Of a DNA stretch of 64,000 nt, positions 31,891 to 45,669 are shown piece by piece. Below the pieces are notes generated by a model. That model was not told the origin of the DNA. It did no database searches and saw nothing but the letters and a program-made list of their open reading frames with translations. The stretch's first letter is position 1; each line of letters opens with the position of its first letter. The position numbers were made by a program, and so were the translations under genes. The stretch covers positions 1 through 64,000 of the forward strand of contig MU623357.1 in NCBI GenBank assembly GCA_025201765.1, written 5' to 3'. Source of the DNA: Daldinia sp. FL1419. Lineage: Eukaryota; Ascomycota; Sordariomycetes; Xylariales; Hypoxylaceae.

Positions 31891-33167
31891 GCTCTCTAAA
31901 TCAAACAAGTACCTGAGAGAAACGTTCACGTTCAGGAAAGCCCCAGTTAGTTTCCCAGTCTCCATTCAAATCCCAGGTTGTCTTAGGTACTTTAAACCTC
32001 TAACCATTTGCCTGATGGATGGGCGCACACGTTATGTACCAAGTTCAGATTAGGTGGGTAGGGCGACAGCATTACATGTGCACAGGGTGCAGGGAACTTA
32101 CGAACGGCTTGCAATTAGTGGTGAGATTTAAGTATACGGTACAAAAATAGATTATACCACTATGTACTCGAAAATCTAGTCATCCACGTTCTAGCGTCCT
32201 ACAGGGTCTATCTCACCCCCTGTAAGTCGGTGATCCACCGTCATAGGAACCTACCCTACGTACCTAGGCCAGGTACTTAAGTACAGGTAGTTAGGTCGCA
32301 GCCTTAGTATATGCTAGGTACCTATAGCGTGGACGGGAGCCACATGCGTGCCCCGCTATGTACGGCTAGCTTACTTACAGAATGGTACACGCGACGTACT
32401 ACGATACAGCGGTACAGCAATATCCTTAGTAAAGTTTCCTAGGTTTCTCTGGGTTCCCATGCTATGAAAGGGCTACCGCTACCTAGGTAGGGTACAAATA
32501 GTAGTTACGTTGGGCGCAGCGATAGATTTGAACCCCTGACACCCAGGAACAATAGATTTTTTTTTTCTCGGAATAGTAGCGCGGTCCGTGTGTCAAATCT
32601 TAGCGACTGCGAGTCTCCTAAAACGTGGACAATTATTCTGGAAAATTTCCCGATCCCCTTTTAAGACTCCTTGGACGGCTCGTAGCATCTTCACTTTTGG
32701 TCGACCTGCATTTGAAACCCGAATATGCCCGCTTTCGGATCTGGGTCCTATGTAATGAACCTACTGTACCTTAGGTAGTGTAGTGAAGAATTTTGGGATG
32801 GAATCAATTGGTCATTCATGATGTGGATATTATAATTTAGTGCATCTGCTAAGTGGGCTGCCACCTGCCATTCGAGTTGGAAATCCCCGTCATTTGTGGC
32901 TTGCCATGCTCGCCATGTGCGGTGGAGGAATAAGCACGTTCGTTGGAGAGGGGCTAATATATGCTGATTGGGGGAGAGATACGTACAGGTAGGTACCATA
33001 GCAGCTGCATCCGCCCATCCACACGACCATTGCATTTTTTTCCAATGTACATACATGACCGCACACACACACTGCCAGGCCACGGTTACTAGTTACACTG
33101 CCGGGGCGGCCACGAGGCACTAAACAACCCAGGTAGTCCGAAGATATTAGTTCCGCTCTTATTCCTG

Positions 33168-33235
33168 AGATACCTAGGTAGGTATCTAGGTACATAATGT
33201 AATACCTAGGTATTTTTCGAAGCGACTACCTAGGG
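33168..33235. repeat. CCTAGGTA-type palindrome cluster
   Basis: TACCTAGGTAGGTA, ATCTAGGTAC, TACCTAGGTA and CTACCTAGGG follow each other within about 70 bp. More copies lie at 33298-33306, 33395-33412 and 33472-33493. Confidence 0.7.
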
Positions 33236-35580
33236 CTCCGTAGATAACCGTAACATACGTGTACTCCTTTCCGGAATTTACCCATACACTGATATCCAGG
33301 TACCTAGCATATTCAGAATACGGTGAATAACGTTTTCGACATTCTCTATACCTAAGACGCTCCTATCACAAATTTATGGCAGTATAATTCGTACACTAGG
33401 TAGGTAGGTATATTATAGTCTTCAAATATATGGTAGTATTCATCATGTGGTGGCCATAAAGGTTACTGTTATACTACCTACCTAGGTACCTATCCGCACA
33501 ACGCAAATGCGTCTTCTTCTGAGAGAGAGAAAAAGAGAAGAGTATTTTGTTTGAGCTCTTGGTCCTGTCCGTATCATAGACGAACACTCTTCTAATCAGT
33601 ACTATGCCTTTGCATGAATTGTAAACCTTTACAGGGGAGGGATCGTCGGATATGAGCGCGACGATCCACAGCAGAGCTCAAGAATATTCAGCAGCACCTG
33701 ATCTCGATTACACGAGGCGCAAAAGACATACAGGTAAATATATATGCATATAGAAGCGAAACTGCATGGCCACAGCACGTTCTTACGCATCTTCCCCTCT
33801 TGGAAACACAATGTGGATATGAGTAAATAATGCTTCGACCTCGTGTGGTAGTACACGGAGGGTGGCATAGTCAATGTTTGAGTAGGACAACATTTCGAGT
33901 CGATATCAGAAACAAAATCATATAACTACCTAGGTACCTAAGTTAGTAAAAAGGTAGTAGTATCTAGGACAATATTCGTAACCTTTAAAAGCGAGATCCT
34001 GTAATTGCAATTCTATAGTAGGTAGGTCGATATATCTACCGGATGTCTAGAATGGACTATGTTATATTATTATGCAGTCACAAAATGGTGTGTCTATTCG
34101 AAGACTCTCTTCCTTTCCAATTACTAGCAATAGACCCCGAATGATATCGAGGTTAAACACATATACTATGCAGTGTACATAGCGTAGTAGTCTTTCTCTC
34201 TCCAAACCCATATTCTGTCCAAACGCAACGCCCACCGGCCTCCTGACGACACTCCCCAGTCAAGTAACCCTTGCTGCCATGCTAATTCATTAATGGCTAG
34301 GGGGCCTTTCCCGCCTCCACTTGGATGTTACTTGACTCCGCTCACAGTTATGCCCAGCATGTTTTTTCTCCAGGTGGCCCGATTTGTCCAACACATTTGG
34401 CAGACCGACAGATCTGCACGTGCTTTCAGGGATGGCTTCCACCAACCAGTACGTTCCACCCCTCATCCACTCTGGTTGACTTTCTGCAACAACTCCTTTT
34501 CCCTTTGACGATCTAACCTTCTTTCGGCTTAGAATGATTCCACTGGACTCGACATAAGACTGTAGGCAATACACCTCCTGATACTGTGTGCTTTGGTAGG
34601 TATGCAGGCGCAGAGAAACGCAAAGAGCGCATAATGCTCGTGCCACCGCCACATCGTATTAAACTGCTTAACCTGATATACTAGACGCGCGATCGCTGCC
34701 TCCATGTCAGCCATCAACACAAAAGGCAAGCCGACGAGCTCGGCACATAGAACCATCTCCGAGTTATCTCTATCAAATCCGAGCCGGTGGCTTTAAATTC
34801 TCCTCTATTTTTCATGATCTAAGTTCGGTGTGCGCCAGCCTATCTGCGTTACAGGCAGAGGAATCCAACATTGCCTTGACCGTTCGCCAAGTTACGGTGT
34901 ACGGCTCAGTATGTATGTATACAACTTATAACTATCCATTACAACCCAGATCCGATGGTCCACCCACGTGCATTATCACCCTGATATCGATGACACCAAG
35001 ACAATTAAGAGACCCTATTAGCGAGCTGTAATAATTTACACAAGCTACTATCGATGCGCGATACTGCATAGCACGTTGAGAATTCAACCTAGGACCAATA
35101 GGCTCTAGTTCCACGTGCAATCGCCATGTGGTTCATTGACTCTGGATGCCAAAACGGAACTGTGCCACCTGCTATCTGGTCCTTTTATTGTACGGCTACG
35201 GCAGTGCGCGTTGCATGTGTAGATGTGAGGCTGCACGAGGTCAAGTTCGGACTGCATACAGTAATGTCAGCAAGTTGGAGACTCTTCGTAAGACATAAGT
35301 ATGCAACCCAATCTATCGACCCATTAGATATTAGCATGCGTTTTTTGTAATCCCAAGTCCCTTTCCATTCGTTGCAGAATCTAAGAATCCGAGCGCCAAT
35401 ACTTTTTAACTCGACGTGTGATAGATAATCGACTTAATCCCCCGTACATATTATATACCTTTATCTCTAGTAGAACGTAGGTTTGCGTTCGCAAAACTAC
35501 CCATGGTTGTCGGTGTCTGGTCGTTTCCGGTCCATACCCGATTCATATATGTGTAAATCGGGTCTTGGCACAGACTTCTT

Positions 35581-35609
35581 CCATAAGACTTACGGTAAAA
35601 GTCTTATGG
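35581..35609. repeat. Perfect 11-bp stem hairpin
   Basis: CCATAAGACTT and AAGTCTTATGG are perfect inverted copies around a 7-bp loop (ACGGTAA). No T-run follows on the plus strand, and no gene is near. Confidence 0.85.
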
Positions 35610-37105
35610 TACAATACAGCCAAGGATCCGTATGTGGTATCTTAATGGGAATGATATGTATGTAGTGTAGTCCTTCCGGTTTATATCGCTTACCTGGGTT
35701 CCTACGCCATAATCTATTTTCAATATTAAATCACTCGCGAGATTGTAGAGCAATAGAATATGAGTTGAAGAGAAGAGAAAAAAAAGATAATATCCATCAA
35801 TACGCCCGGTGTACCTATCGACATACTCGTCGCATGGCTCTTAGAAACTAACCTAGTATATCAAGATTTTTTATTATAAGTTATTCACTACCCTCAAAAC
35901 CTACCGTTAGAGGCAATACAACTAAAGTACGAAGCTAAAATATAAGTTCCGATGACGGTACCTTCCAACCTAGTTTCCATCATCATCATCCCAGGGTCCG
36001 GGATCTACAGGAAGATCTTGATTTTTAACTCTATGTAACATAAGAGCAGAGCTACGCGTTTAGTCTACATCATTGTTTCAGTCCCATCCATTGCTTCATA
36101 TTCAAGTACCTAGTAGTAACAATAACAACGACAGCGACCGTATCCATGCGAAAGATGTTACTGATTCACGCACATATGGTACCTACTACCTTCTAACTAG
36201 CCGTAACTGATAGTACTACGGACTTGCCGTCAACACGCAATTTCATCAAAGCTAGAAATCCTGGGTCCTCTTAATTGGCGTGGATTCTCTCCACTGCTTC
36301 TAGCGTTTCTAGAATGGAATGATAGAACGGTCGTCATCCCTGAAAATAACTACGGATAGGCCGTATTTGAACGTAGAGGATCGATGGCTCGATGGATCGT
36401 CATGTAATCCTATCCCTTGACATTTGACATTGCGGTTCCAGAGTGTCGGTTCCTACTAATAAAATTTAAATTTAGAAGCTAAGGCCCGACAACTTTATAA
36501 CATAACGCTGGGATGAATTTGATGAGCACAGAAGGGAATACGATATAACTAAGAAAGCATCATGAATTCCTTATCCGTGTGTCGGAATTCGTAGACATTT
36601 TCCTCTTTACATCACACAAGACATATACACTTTGAAATACACATACATCTGTTTACAATGATATACAATTATACGTTTCTTGGCTTGCTACCCAACCCAA
36701 CAATGGTGATCCTAACTTCATGAGAAGCTAGAGCAGGGAAACTCGCATATTTGGGGTCCAATTCTTCCCCAAATGATGATTTTGACGAGATATATCCGAA
36801 TGATATGGCGTACTATTGGTCGACTACCTGGATAGACTAAACTAGTGCAGAAAAAAAAAACGTAAAGGAAGTTGATAAGTACAATATTAAAATTGTATGA
36901 TATTGTTAACCACTCGAATAGATTAATTGCATCGTGTGAGCGCTCGGCGATGGTAAATCATTTATGAGGAGATGTAGTTGTAGAAGTGGATAATATTTCT
37001 TCCAATGCATGTTCTAGGCATACATATTCTACGGATCCGTAAAGTCGGCTTTTCAACCGTGCTTAAGCCCCCATTCATAATCTGCTTACTACACGCTGGT
37101 CTTCG

Positions 37106-37132
37106 TTTTTTATTTTATTTTATTTTATTTTA
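37106..37132 (+). repeat. (TTTTA)n microsatellite
   Basis: A pentanucleotide TTTTA run in the gene-free stretch, of the same unit as at 13.9 kb. Confidence 0.8.
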
Positions 37133-40100
37133 GGCTTTTTTCTCTCCTCATTCACGATACTCCATGATACCTCCTCCTATTGGCATTTCTACGACTATGA
37201 TTTCGTATATATTGTCTCATATAACTTATTAAGTTAAGCTCGATGAACGCCGATATTTTATGTTGCCTTAGATACTTTTAAGCCCAACATCCTGTAAGCC
37301 TTACGGGATTTACGTTCTATGATTGGCAAATCTTTATTCGCACGGACAGCACGAAGAACTGTGCTCACTCCCCAATCTTCATTTCGACTTATCGTTACGT
37401 CTTATGATTAAGTTCGTAGGTGGTGATACACTACTTGTCTGTCTTCCTAGTACAAATCTAGGTACCCAACTTCTAACCTAAGGTATATGTGTAGATAGAT
37501 ATTATATGTAAGTACACTTCGCCGAACTGCGGCATGTCACGGATCAAGGAGGAGAAGAGAACCGGAAAATGGAAAAAGGGAAGGAGGTAAAGCCAAGAAA
37601 GCACCTGCATCAACTCCAACCTAACTTACCCTTGTACTCTTTGTACCGGTACATCGCTAAATATACGATTAGAAACCTTTGCCGAGACCTGCCCACGCTA
37701 TAGGGTGGAGTCTGCCACGTGGAAAAAAGAAGCCACCAACCTAAAGTATGGGTCAATTTCGCGTGCACTTGGATAATGCCGGCCCTATCAGGCAGTATTT
37801 CATGCAGATCCAAAACGCGGCTACCTGTACCAAGTACTTTTTACGCTACTCGAGCATGTATCGTGTACACGAGCTAAAGCAGAAGAGAGAGCTAAACGCG
37901 ATGTAGACTTGGACTTTTATTAGACTTCTGGACTTATGAGTGGTCCGTGTGCTGCCCGATTGCGACGGTATCTAGCTTAACCAACATTCAATATTTCTCT
38001 TTCTTCTAAATGGCAACAGATATCAATTATTGACATGCCTGTCTGCCCATAGTATTTATTGCATTGATGTCACAATAAACCTTTTACTACATCCTCCGAG
38101 CCTGATTCTTCCTAAATCGGTCAATCAGACATTCTTCTTTCGTCGTCGCGTTACGTGTAGAAACTACATGAGAAAACCTTGGTGGACTCGCCTTATATTG
38201 CCTCCCTTGGTTTATTAATCATCCGATCTCATCAACTAAGGCGCACCGCGTTGCTAACCTCAAGTCGAATCACTTCTCTTATCTGTATACATCTTCAACA
38301 ATTACATAGTATTCTCTAGAAAGGGATTCAAATCCCGATCCTGCAGCTAGACCACATGGCAATTGACCAGGTCTACCCTGTTGATTCTGGAACAATTCTT
38401 TCATCGCATTGAACTCCGTCGTAACAATGTCTCACCAAATCTCTGGACGCGGCTAGATGCATTAAACATACGAATGACAATATTAAGCTAACCCGGGAGC
38501 CCGGGATATCAAAATAATAAGTCTCATGTTCCGTCTGTATCCGACAATACTAGTAAATATATTTGTCAGTCTAGTACGTACAACAATCCCAAAAGAACCC
38601 GCGAGTTTGGCGAGTAGCTTACTTTTCTACATACTTCCTACATCTTGTGTACAATACACCCTTTGTACTAATGCTAGTTTCTCAGCCGTGCACGATATAA
38701 GAGCAGGGCTTCGAAATCTGAATAGAACAACGCCTCTTAAAGCATCTGATCTATTTCACTAGGGTTTTATGCCATAAAATACCGTAAAACCATAACTACA
38801 TCAACATCCCAGGGCAGCTTTAAAGATATGCTCCAGGATTTTAGCAAAGTATTTCCGGGGGTCCGCTAACTAACATTATTACAGGGGGTGTATTGTACAC
38901 AAAATGCATTCATATCGCCTCTTGAGTGGGTAACATCCAGGGGGGCTATAACCACAGACAAAGAACATATGGACTTGAAGTCTACCGCTACGCTTATTAT
39001 AACCAAAGAATGTTAAGGGTGGACATCAAAGGAAGCATAACGATCTAGACTAACCTGAAGACTAGCCTGGATCTAATAGACGTCACAGGGTTGAGTCCCT
39101 AGACTCCCTAGTCACGATGATCCAAGGATATCAACATAATTATGGCTCTATCTTACAGTTACCCTTTCATCCAGGCCATTGAGGTGCCATTAACTAAAGT
39201 GAAAGAGACCTCCGAGTTGCCATCATGCGAGCGTTGATCGCATGGTAACTTGATAGCTTTCTATCTACCTAAAAACGCCGACACCAGAGCGAAGACTGCA
39301 ATAGCCCTCCAATCTAAACTCATTGCATAGGTTCCTATCCGGTGATATTTAATTTCCATCGAATAGCGCCGTTAATACATAGATGGGCTTTATTCTTCCT
39401 AGCATAATTTTTGCCCACGGCAAATTCTAATTTTGACATGGGACTCGTCAGCAAAATTTTTTTTAACCAGTTATTACAATATCCTATAGAACGTTTTAAT
39501 ATCCAATCTAGAAGAGCTTCCAGATCCAAAAGATTAGGTCAGCTCAGTTTTCTGAAACCGGCTACTGCTGACCGCTACCTAGTTTCGTTCTTAAGACGGC
39601 TTCGAATTATTTACGCCGTCTCCTCCTTAGCGAAGGGTCCATCCGTATGAATATCATAAGGAACATGGGTCAAAGGAACTCGTGGCGAAACAATCTTGCG
39701 GTGACACCGTTGCTAAGCGGGTTTTATCCCATAGAAATATCTCATACCTGAAAGAGAAGCTCTAGCCTCTATGTAGGTTACTTAGTCCCAAGTTCCGTCC
39801 CAATGGGCCAGCTTGGCAAAAGCAAACATGTATTTTCCAACTAATAACTTGGGGGCGGCTGGCTTGCAGCATTTCCCAAACATCCCGAACTATCAAGCAA
39901 CGCCAGGCCTGTCCTACCTACCGATATACGGCGATAGCCGTACGAATTCCTCAGTGGAATGGTTTAGCGAACACCTGTAACGCACGGAATCGGGCTTTGA
40001 GTTGGACGGGGATGCCCGTGTTCCCCCGGATCAGTCTTAATTACACAGCATGCGGCAATATCCCTAGTTCACCGACGTCAGAAGCATCTGTGTCTGTGCC

Positions 40101-41497
40101 TCGCTATTTATTTTATCTTGTCGGCCCTCTGCCCAACAACGCCTTATGCAGAGGGACGGGTAATATATGCTAACATATTATAAAAAAAAAATTTTTATAC
40201 CACCACAAGGGTTATCCTTAAGCACCCCTAAGAGTGCTCTCGAGTCAAAATGAACATATCGCTTTTCACGTTGTGCGAGTAACATGAGCATATGCACCGA
40301 AGAACTAGTTCTAGTGAGAATGAGACCTGTCAGAATAGGGAACAGTTCGGCCCCGAACGCGATGAGATGAGCACATGATGGGCTGCGTACTCGCAACCCA
40401 TCTGAATTGAGTAATTGTAGTACGTACAGTATATGTAGCACAGTATTGAGTTGCTATGTATGTTTTTCTTACCATGCCTAAGTAGGTATCAATATTAAAC
40501 GGGACGGAGCCCGTCGTTATCATTTCCGTTAACACCATCGAGGCCGTTACTCCCGTCGCCACCACGATCGTGAGATCTTTAGTCAGATCGACCATAACAG
40601 ATCATTTGCTACAGGAGAAATTTCTGTCGCTTCTAGCGTATTACATACGCCTAGCATAAGAAACTTCTCACGACGCTACGGATATCGATCGGGATATCCC
40701 ATGTGCCTGTGTAACACCGCTTGATTCATGACCGTATCCTAGTTACACGGTGGATATCCGTGGATCGATTTCGACGGCTTGTTTCACCCTTTATACGGTA
40801 CACGAGAGATACTACCTAATTGCTACTAGCTAGTAACCGGACCGCTATTAGACGCGGCGATATGCTCCATCGTATGGTATATCAGGTGTATAATACGAGT
40901 ATAACGAACTACCTATTATACATACCTACCCAATATACGGATCCGTACTTCTCTAAGTATTACGTATTTGTACCTCAATCTTATCTCACCGCCACTGAGA
41001 AATCGTACGTCAACCGCGCCTTGCCCTAAGCCAACCCCCCATATTCCCTGCTCAAAAAAAGACACTATCAAATAGCTGCTCTTAGCCACGTCTCTAGCGA
41101 GTCACGTTCACTTTAGCCATGTGTATCATAGCCCGGCACGGCATGGCTCAAACAACACGAAAGCAGACGAAGCCCTAATACTTGGCGATCTCACACGTGG
41201 CAGGTAAGTAAGACACGGGAGATTGTCTTTACCTCGCGCCGGGAACTCAAGCTACTCGGTAACCCCAAAATGCACGAAATGGCTTATTGCTTATTATTTA
41301 TTATCATAGTATGCACGCATATTGCACGCATATATATGTGTTAAGCCCATACGTATTCGATATATTCATCCCCGTTTTACTATGTACTTTTGCTTCGCTT
41401 ATATTTCTAGAAACGGATTAGGTGAAGAGAAACCCCGAACCCCCAAACGACTAAACTAGGATGGAGGGTTGTCGGTTTCCTTTCCTTTTCTTTTCAT

Positions 41498-41520
41498 TAT
41501 TTATATATATATATATATAA
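41498..41520. repeat. (TA)n microsatellite
   Basis: A run of alternating T and A in the gene-free stretch. Confidence 0.85.
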
Positions 41521-41612
41521 ACCGTTTATGTGCGCTTGGCAGATCAAATCCACGTTTCTATCACTAAACAGCCCCATTGGATCTCTTCGATTTGGAATAT
41601 GCTCATAAGCAA

Positions 41613-41634
41613 CAAAATAAAATAAAATAAAAAT
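41613..41634 (+). repeat. (AAAAT)n microsatellite
   Basis: A short pentanucleotide run, the complement of the TTTTA unit at 13.9 and 37.1 kb. Confidence 0.8.
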
Positions 41635-42123
41635 GAGCTCGCTACACTGACAACACAACCGTCTCTCTATGGTCCCTGGACCCAAAAGACCCGTGTGGTG
41701 TCTTTCCCGCTTGCGGCTGAACGTCTCGACGGGTAGGTAATCCCACGTGGTGAAACTTACGTCCGCAAGGTAGTCTTATACTCTAAGCCGCTTGCGCTAC
41801 TTGACGAACATGAACAAGTGCCATCTATAATCAAAACCATGCGCAAGTTCTGCAGTTGGCGGATGCAATGATATACCTCCCGGCGATCCCCCTTGCGTCG
41901 GGGTGCCTTATACCTAGGTAGTGATGTATATACAATCAATGTCTGCGCTTCCTTCTCCCTTGGCTCCAGGCTGATTCCCTTGGATCGGGTCACCCAGCGT
42001 TTCGGAACTTTGTGCGTTCAACAAGGTGAGCCCTTGCATATCTTCACACACACACACAGAGAGAGCCAATCCCAGGTCGCGAGACTGCATTGAATCCCTT
42101 ACCCAGCAAGGCTGGGATTAATA

Positions 42124-42265
42124 CCCTTTTTCTTGAAGAGTTACCATGGTACTATGTACACAACATGGTACAATTGACACCTTGTTTCGTCCTGGTAACC
42201 GGTGTCGCCGACAATGGGTTATCTCCACTGATTTTTCTGAGCTGAACTCTTCTAGAAGAAAAAGG
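42124..42265. repeat. Small foldback with imperfect terminal inverted repeats
   Basis: CCCTTTTTCTTGAAGAGTT at the left pairs with AACTCTTCTAGAAGAAAAAG at the right, apart from three extra bases in the right arm. The interior contains ACCATGGTAC and CATGGTAC, which pair further. The whole unit is about 140 bp and could be a degenerate MITE or only a stem-loop. Confidence 0.5.
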
Positions 42266-43815
42266 TCCCCAGGGTCAGCTGCGGCGTAGCCACAAAGGCT
42301 CAGCTACCGCCTTTACGAGCATTGGTCGGAGCTCAAAGGATTGGCTATCGAGTGAATGTCCACTGTACATATGAGGCAAGAGTCTCGTGTAAACTACAAG
42401 GTCATCAACTCAAGGAAATGACCGATCCATCTTCCATGGATGGGACTGACCCGGTTACAATAAGGTTCGACTGTCGAATGGATGAAATCCAGGCGGCGAT
42501 GACGACGACTGCCGGCCAACTCTAAAGGTGAGGACGGTACCAACTAGGTTCTCGTTCTAGTGTACTTGGATTCACCGACCTTATGGGTATGCAGTTGCGT
42601 TTCGCCTATTGGATGCCCGACGTGTTTTAGAATTCAGCCACGTAGATCCGCTATTGTCTATTTCCCGGTTCAGAAAGACACTGTCCATCGTGCGAACAGT
42701 GCCCACTGATGCCGAGGCCGTCATTGCCTTGAACGGGCGAGTCGCTTGGATATAATCTGATGTCCCCCGGAGCGGTGAACTCTGCGAGTCTGATTGACGA
42801 TAGTAGTTCTCATGCGCGCCGACCTTTCCCCTAATCTAAGTTCTAGGGGTTTGCTTTTCCACATGGTACTGATATCTATTACCCCAGTGCTGTTGGGCGC
42901 TTCCGCCTTTCTCGAAGGTGCACGGGTTTCGGCGCATCCAGCCTCTCTTTCCATCTCGGTTTCGCGATCTGAGTGCTCGAGCCTTCTCTTGATCTAGCTC
43001 ACGGGGGAATATTCGTGTCCATCCGAAGCAGTGGTCTGATATTTGAGTCACTTTTCGAGATGTTCGGCCGTATTACTCTAGCACTACCGGGTGGCTTAAG
43101 CTGCGCTCGTTCCAAACCGGTGGCGTTGCTTGCGATTACATTGCCAAACGCTAGGGGAATTCTACGAGACTAAGGCCGAAATTGTTGTTCAGATGTGTTA
43201 TTCCGACACCTGCAAAGACGCATCTGAATACGCGTAACTCACTCTATAATGTCAAAGGTATCTCACCGAAACGTAATAGTTAACTAAGCAAATGATGAAA
43301 CATTGAATTGATAGTTTTCGGTCGTCCGAACTCCCCAGTGTGCTTCTTATTTCAGACTATCTACGACCATTGATCTAATAAAACCTAGCCGTAGAACGGG
43401 ACGCCCCTATTGAGAAGCGAGGACGGCCACAATAGCATTCACATTGGAAAACTATTAACTCGTGCTCGTTCAAACCTTGATATATCTCTTCCTGTCCAGT
43501 AATCCGATACTTTCTTTTGGTTGCTATAAACTCTGGGGAGCTAACACTCCAATTTAAAAAAGGCACGGTTAATCATCAGGGGCAATGATAATCGAGTCGA
43601 ACAAGTATATCTATATCAGCTTCTAGAGGGGACCAGACTGCTGGATTCGGTGTTACCTAGTGTTGGACAAGGGAGACTAAAGTCGCTTTTTCCTCGTTAA
43701 TGATACAGACGATACGGTTTATAAATAACTACGGGACAGCAAGCCACATAGATAGTTCGACTTGGGTTTGCGTTACATGACCCCTAGAGTTGCTTATAAT
43801 AATAACCTTGACAGC

Positions 43816-43860
43816 CTTTTATTTTTATTTTTTCTATTTCTATTTCTATTTTTATTTTTT
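43816..43860 (+). repeat. T-rich (TTTTA/TTTCTA)n repeat
   Basis: Mixed TTTTA and TTTCTA units over about 45 bp. Confidence 0.75.
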
Positions 43861-45059
43861 GGACCAGCTAAACTTCCAGTGGCTGACGAATGTGTATGTA
43901 AAAGGGCCAAGCACATTCACGTTCTTAGGCTAGCTAATTCTCTTACGATAAGATGATCTCGAGCTTTCTTCCAAGTTACCGGGACCGCGGTAGTGAGTAA
44001 CGGTAAAAGCTTACATTAGGTAGTTAGTCAACACTACCATAGTCTTGATACAAGCTTACCATTCGGTCCGTACGATCACGGAGCAGTCCTTGGAGCTATA
44101 GGCACAGCGTTGATATTGCGCAGATAGCGTGGCTGTTATAGAGACAAATTAATGCCTCTTCAAGATCCTGATAGGTACTTGTGTTAGAAGTTAATTGTCT
44201 ATCGAATAGTACGAAGGGAAAAGACAGTCGCTTCAAATTAAACGTTGCTATATCATTATAGCGTAATAGAGCCTTCCATGATATTACCCATAGGTAGGAA
44301 TATTATCCGTCGATTATAGCAAAGCTAGTCGTTTCTCTTTCTTTCAGCATGAGGTTTGGTTTATTGGTGTTCCGAAGGGTGCTGCACTCGCCGAATGGGA
44401 CCATGACCCTCCATGGCTTAATGCAAATGAACAGTTGCCTTGCGATTGGCCTCGCGGCGGTTCTTCCATGTCAGTCAGTCCTCTTCCCAATACCTAGTAC
44501 CGCCCCCCGAGGCGGCAGGTACCTACTACCTAAGGCAACGGAATACGCTCAAATAAACAAGTACTTACCTAGAAGTTAATGTCGTCTAGGTGTATATTTG
44601 AATCATAAGCCAAACAATTAGCAGAAGCCCACCCCTACGCACCTGGGTGATTCGAGGTTAGAGACGAACTCATTATAGCGTCTTATGATGGGCTATTCTA
44701 AGAGCCCTTGGAACGTAACTCGATAGTAGATGTCTAACGAAGCTGGCTTTTCGTATGTCTCGGACCCGAAACCTAGGGCTGAGCTTTTGTAGTCCTCCCT
44801 ACCTATCCGTCCACCATCCGTCCACCCCCTTCCTACGACGCTCGCCTGTGTACTAAAACAGCTACTAACACCCGGCAAAGCAACTCGCGCATTAGTTTGT
44901 CATTGCCTTTACCCGTAATGATATAGTTAGTTCGTTATCATCGTATGCTATCTGTCATACCTTACCCTACCTACCTAGACGCATTTCAGCTGACGTCGTG
45001 ATACGGATGGAAATGGCCATTGGCTAACGCGGATTGTCATTAAAAGGGGATAGATACTC

Positions 45060-45082
45060 CAATAATAATAATAATAATAATT
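45060..45082 (+). repeat. (AAT)n microsatellite
   Basis: About seven copies of AAT in the gene-free stretch. Confidence 0.85.
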
Positions 45083-45669
45083 TAACTATAATCAGATCAT
45101 GGATAGGAGATAAATAGAAATAAATTTGACGAAGAAGGCGACTGTTTATTCTTACACGATGCAGCTCAAGATTTTATGCGCCGCCCTTCTTCCCCTAATC
45201 CTGCGACAGTGCTGTGAGATGAGATGGCAGAGTCAGAGCCGTAAAATCCCGATGCTCTAAGTGTTTGCTCCTTGACTAACTAGGTCGGTAGTCGAGAAGG
45301 ATGGATTGGCTGCTGGGCTATGTCTTCGACCCTGGAGAAAACTTTAAAGAATCCTCTAACCTAGACAAGTGAATTTCCGCCGGGCAGATAATGTTATTAA
45401 CCATATAGGACTAGACGCATTTAAATCAGTCTAAGACTTCTTAAATCCCTACTATTCACAACTACGACTTCAAGGGGTATCTGCCGTATATCCTCCACAG
45501 CTAGCCCTCCCCTAACCTTATATCACCATGCTAAATACTCCTTCCCTTGGACTAGTCCTCCCTAGCCCATTATTAAACACAACGAGAACGCTTAGATGTG
45601 AATACATTAGCTCCCAACGCCAACGCATACCCAAATTGCAATTTGAAAGTAAACCATAGCCATATCCCT

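Larger units (their letters stand above)
31634..45669. other. 14 kb stretch without a supportable gene
   Basis: No frame longer than about 120 codons occurs on either strand, and I could not join neighbouring frames into a plausible product. The left 1 kb is probably the flbA promoter. The rest has scattered TAGGTACC/CCTAGG words, several microsatellites, a perfect hairpin (35581-35609), a foldback (42124-42265) and tRNA-like fragments. Base composition is not extremely AT-rich, unlike typical RIP-eroded repeats. Parts near 34.3-34.8 and 42.3-43.2 kb are more GC-rich and show overlapping open frames on both strands, but no known domain. Confidence 0.6.

Noticed and set aside
32514..32640. tRNA gene candidate
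   Set aside because: A B-box-like word is present, but T-stem pairing is poor and no acceptor stem can be formed.
44349..44579. 76-codon frame starting MRFGLLVFRRVL, secreted-protein-like
   Set aside because: No clear signal cleavage site, and the frame runs through intergenic GGTACC/TACC repeat words.
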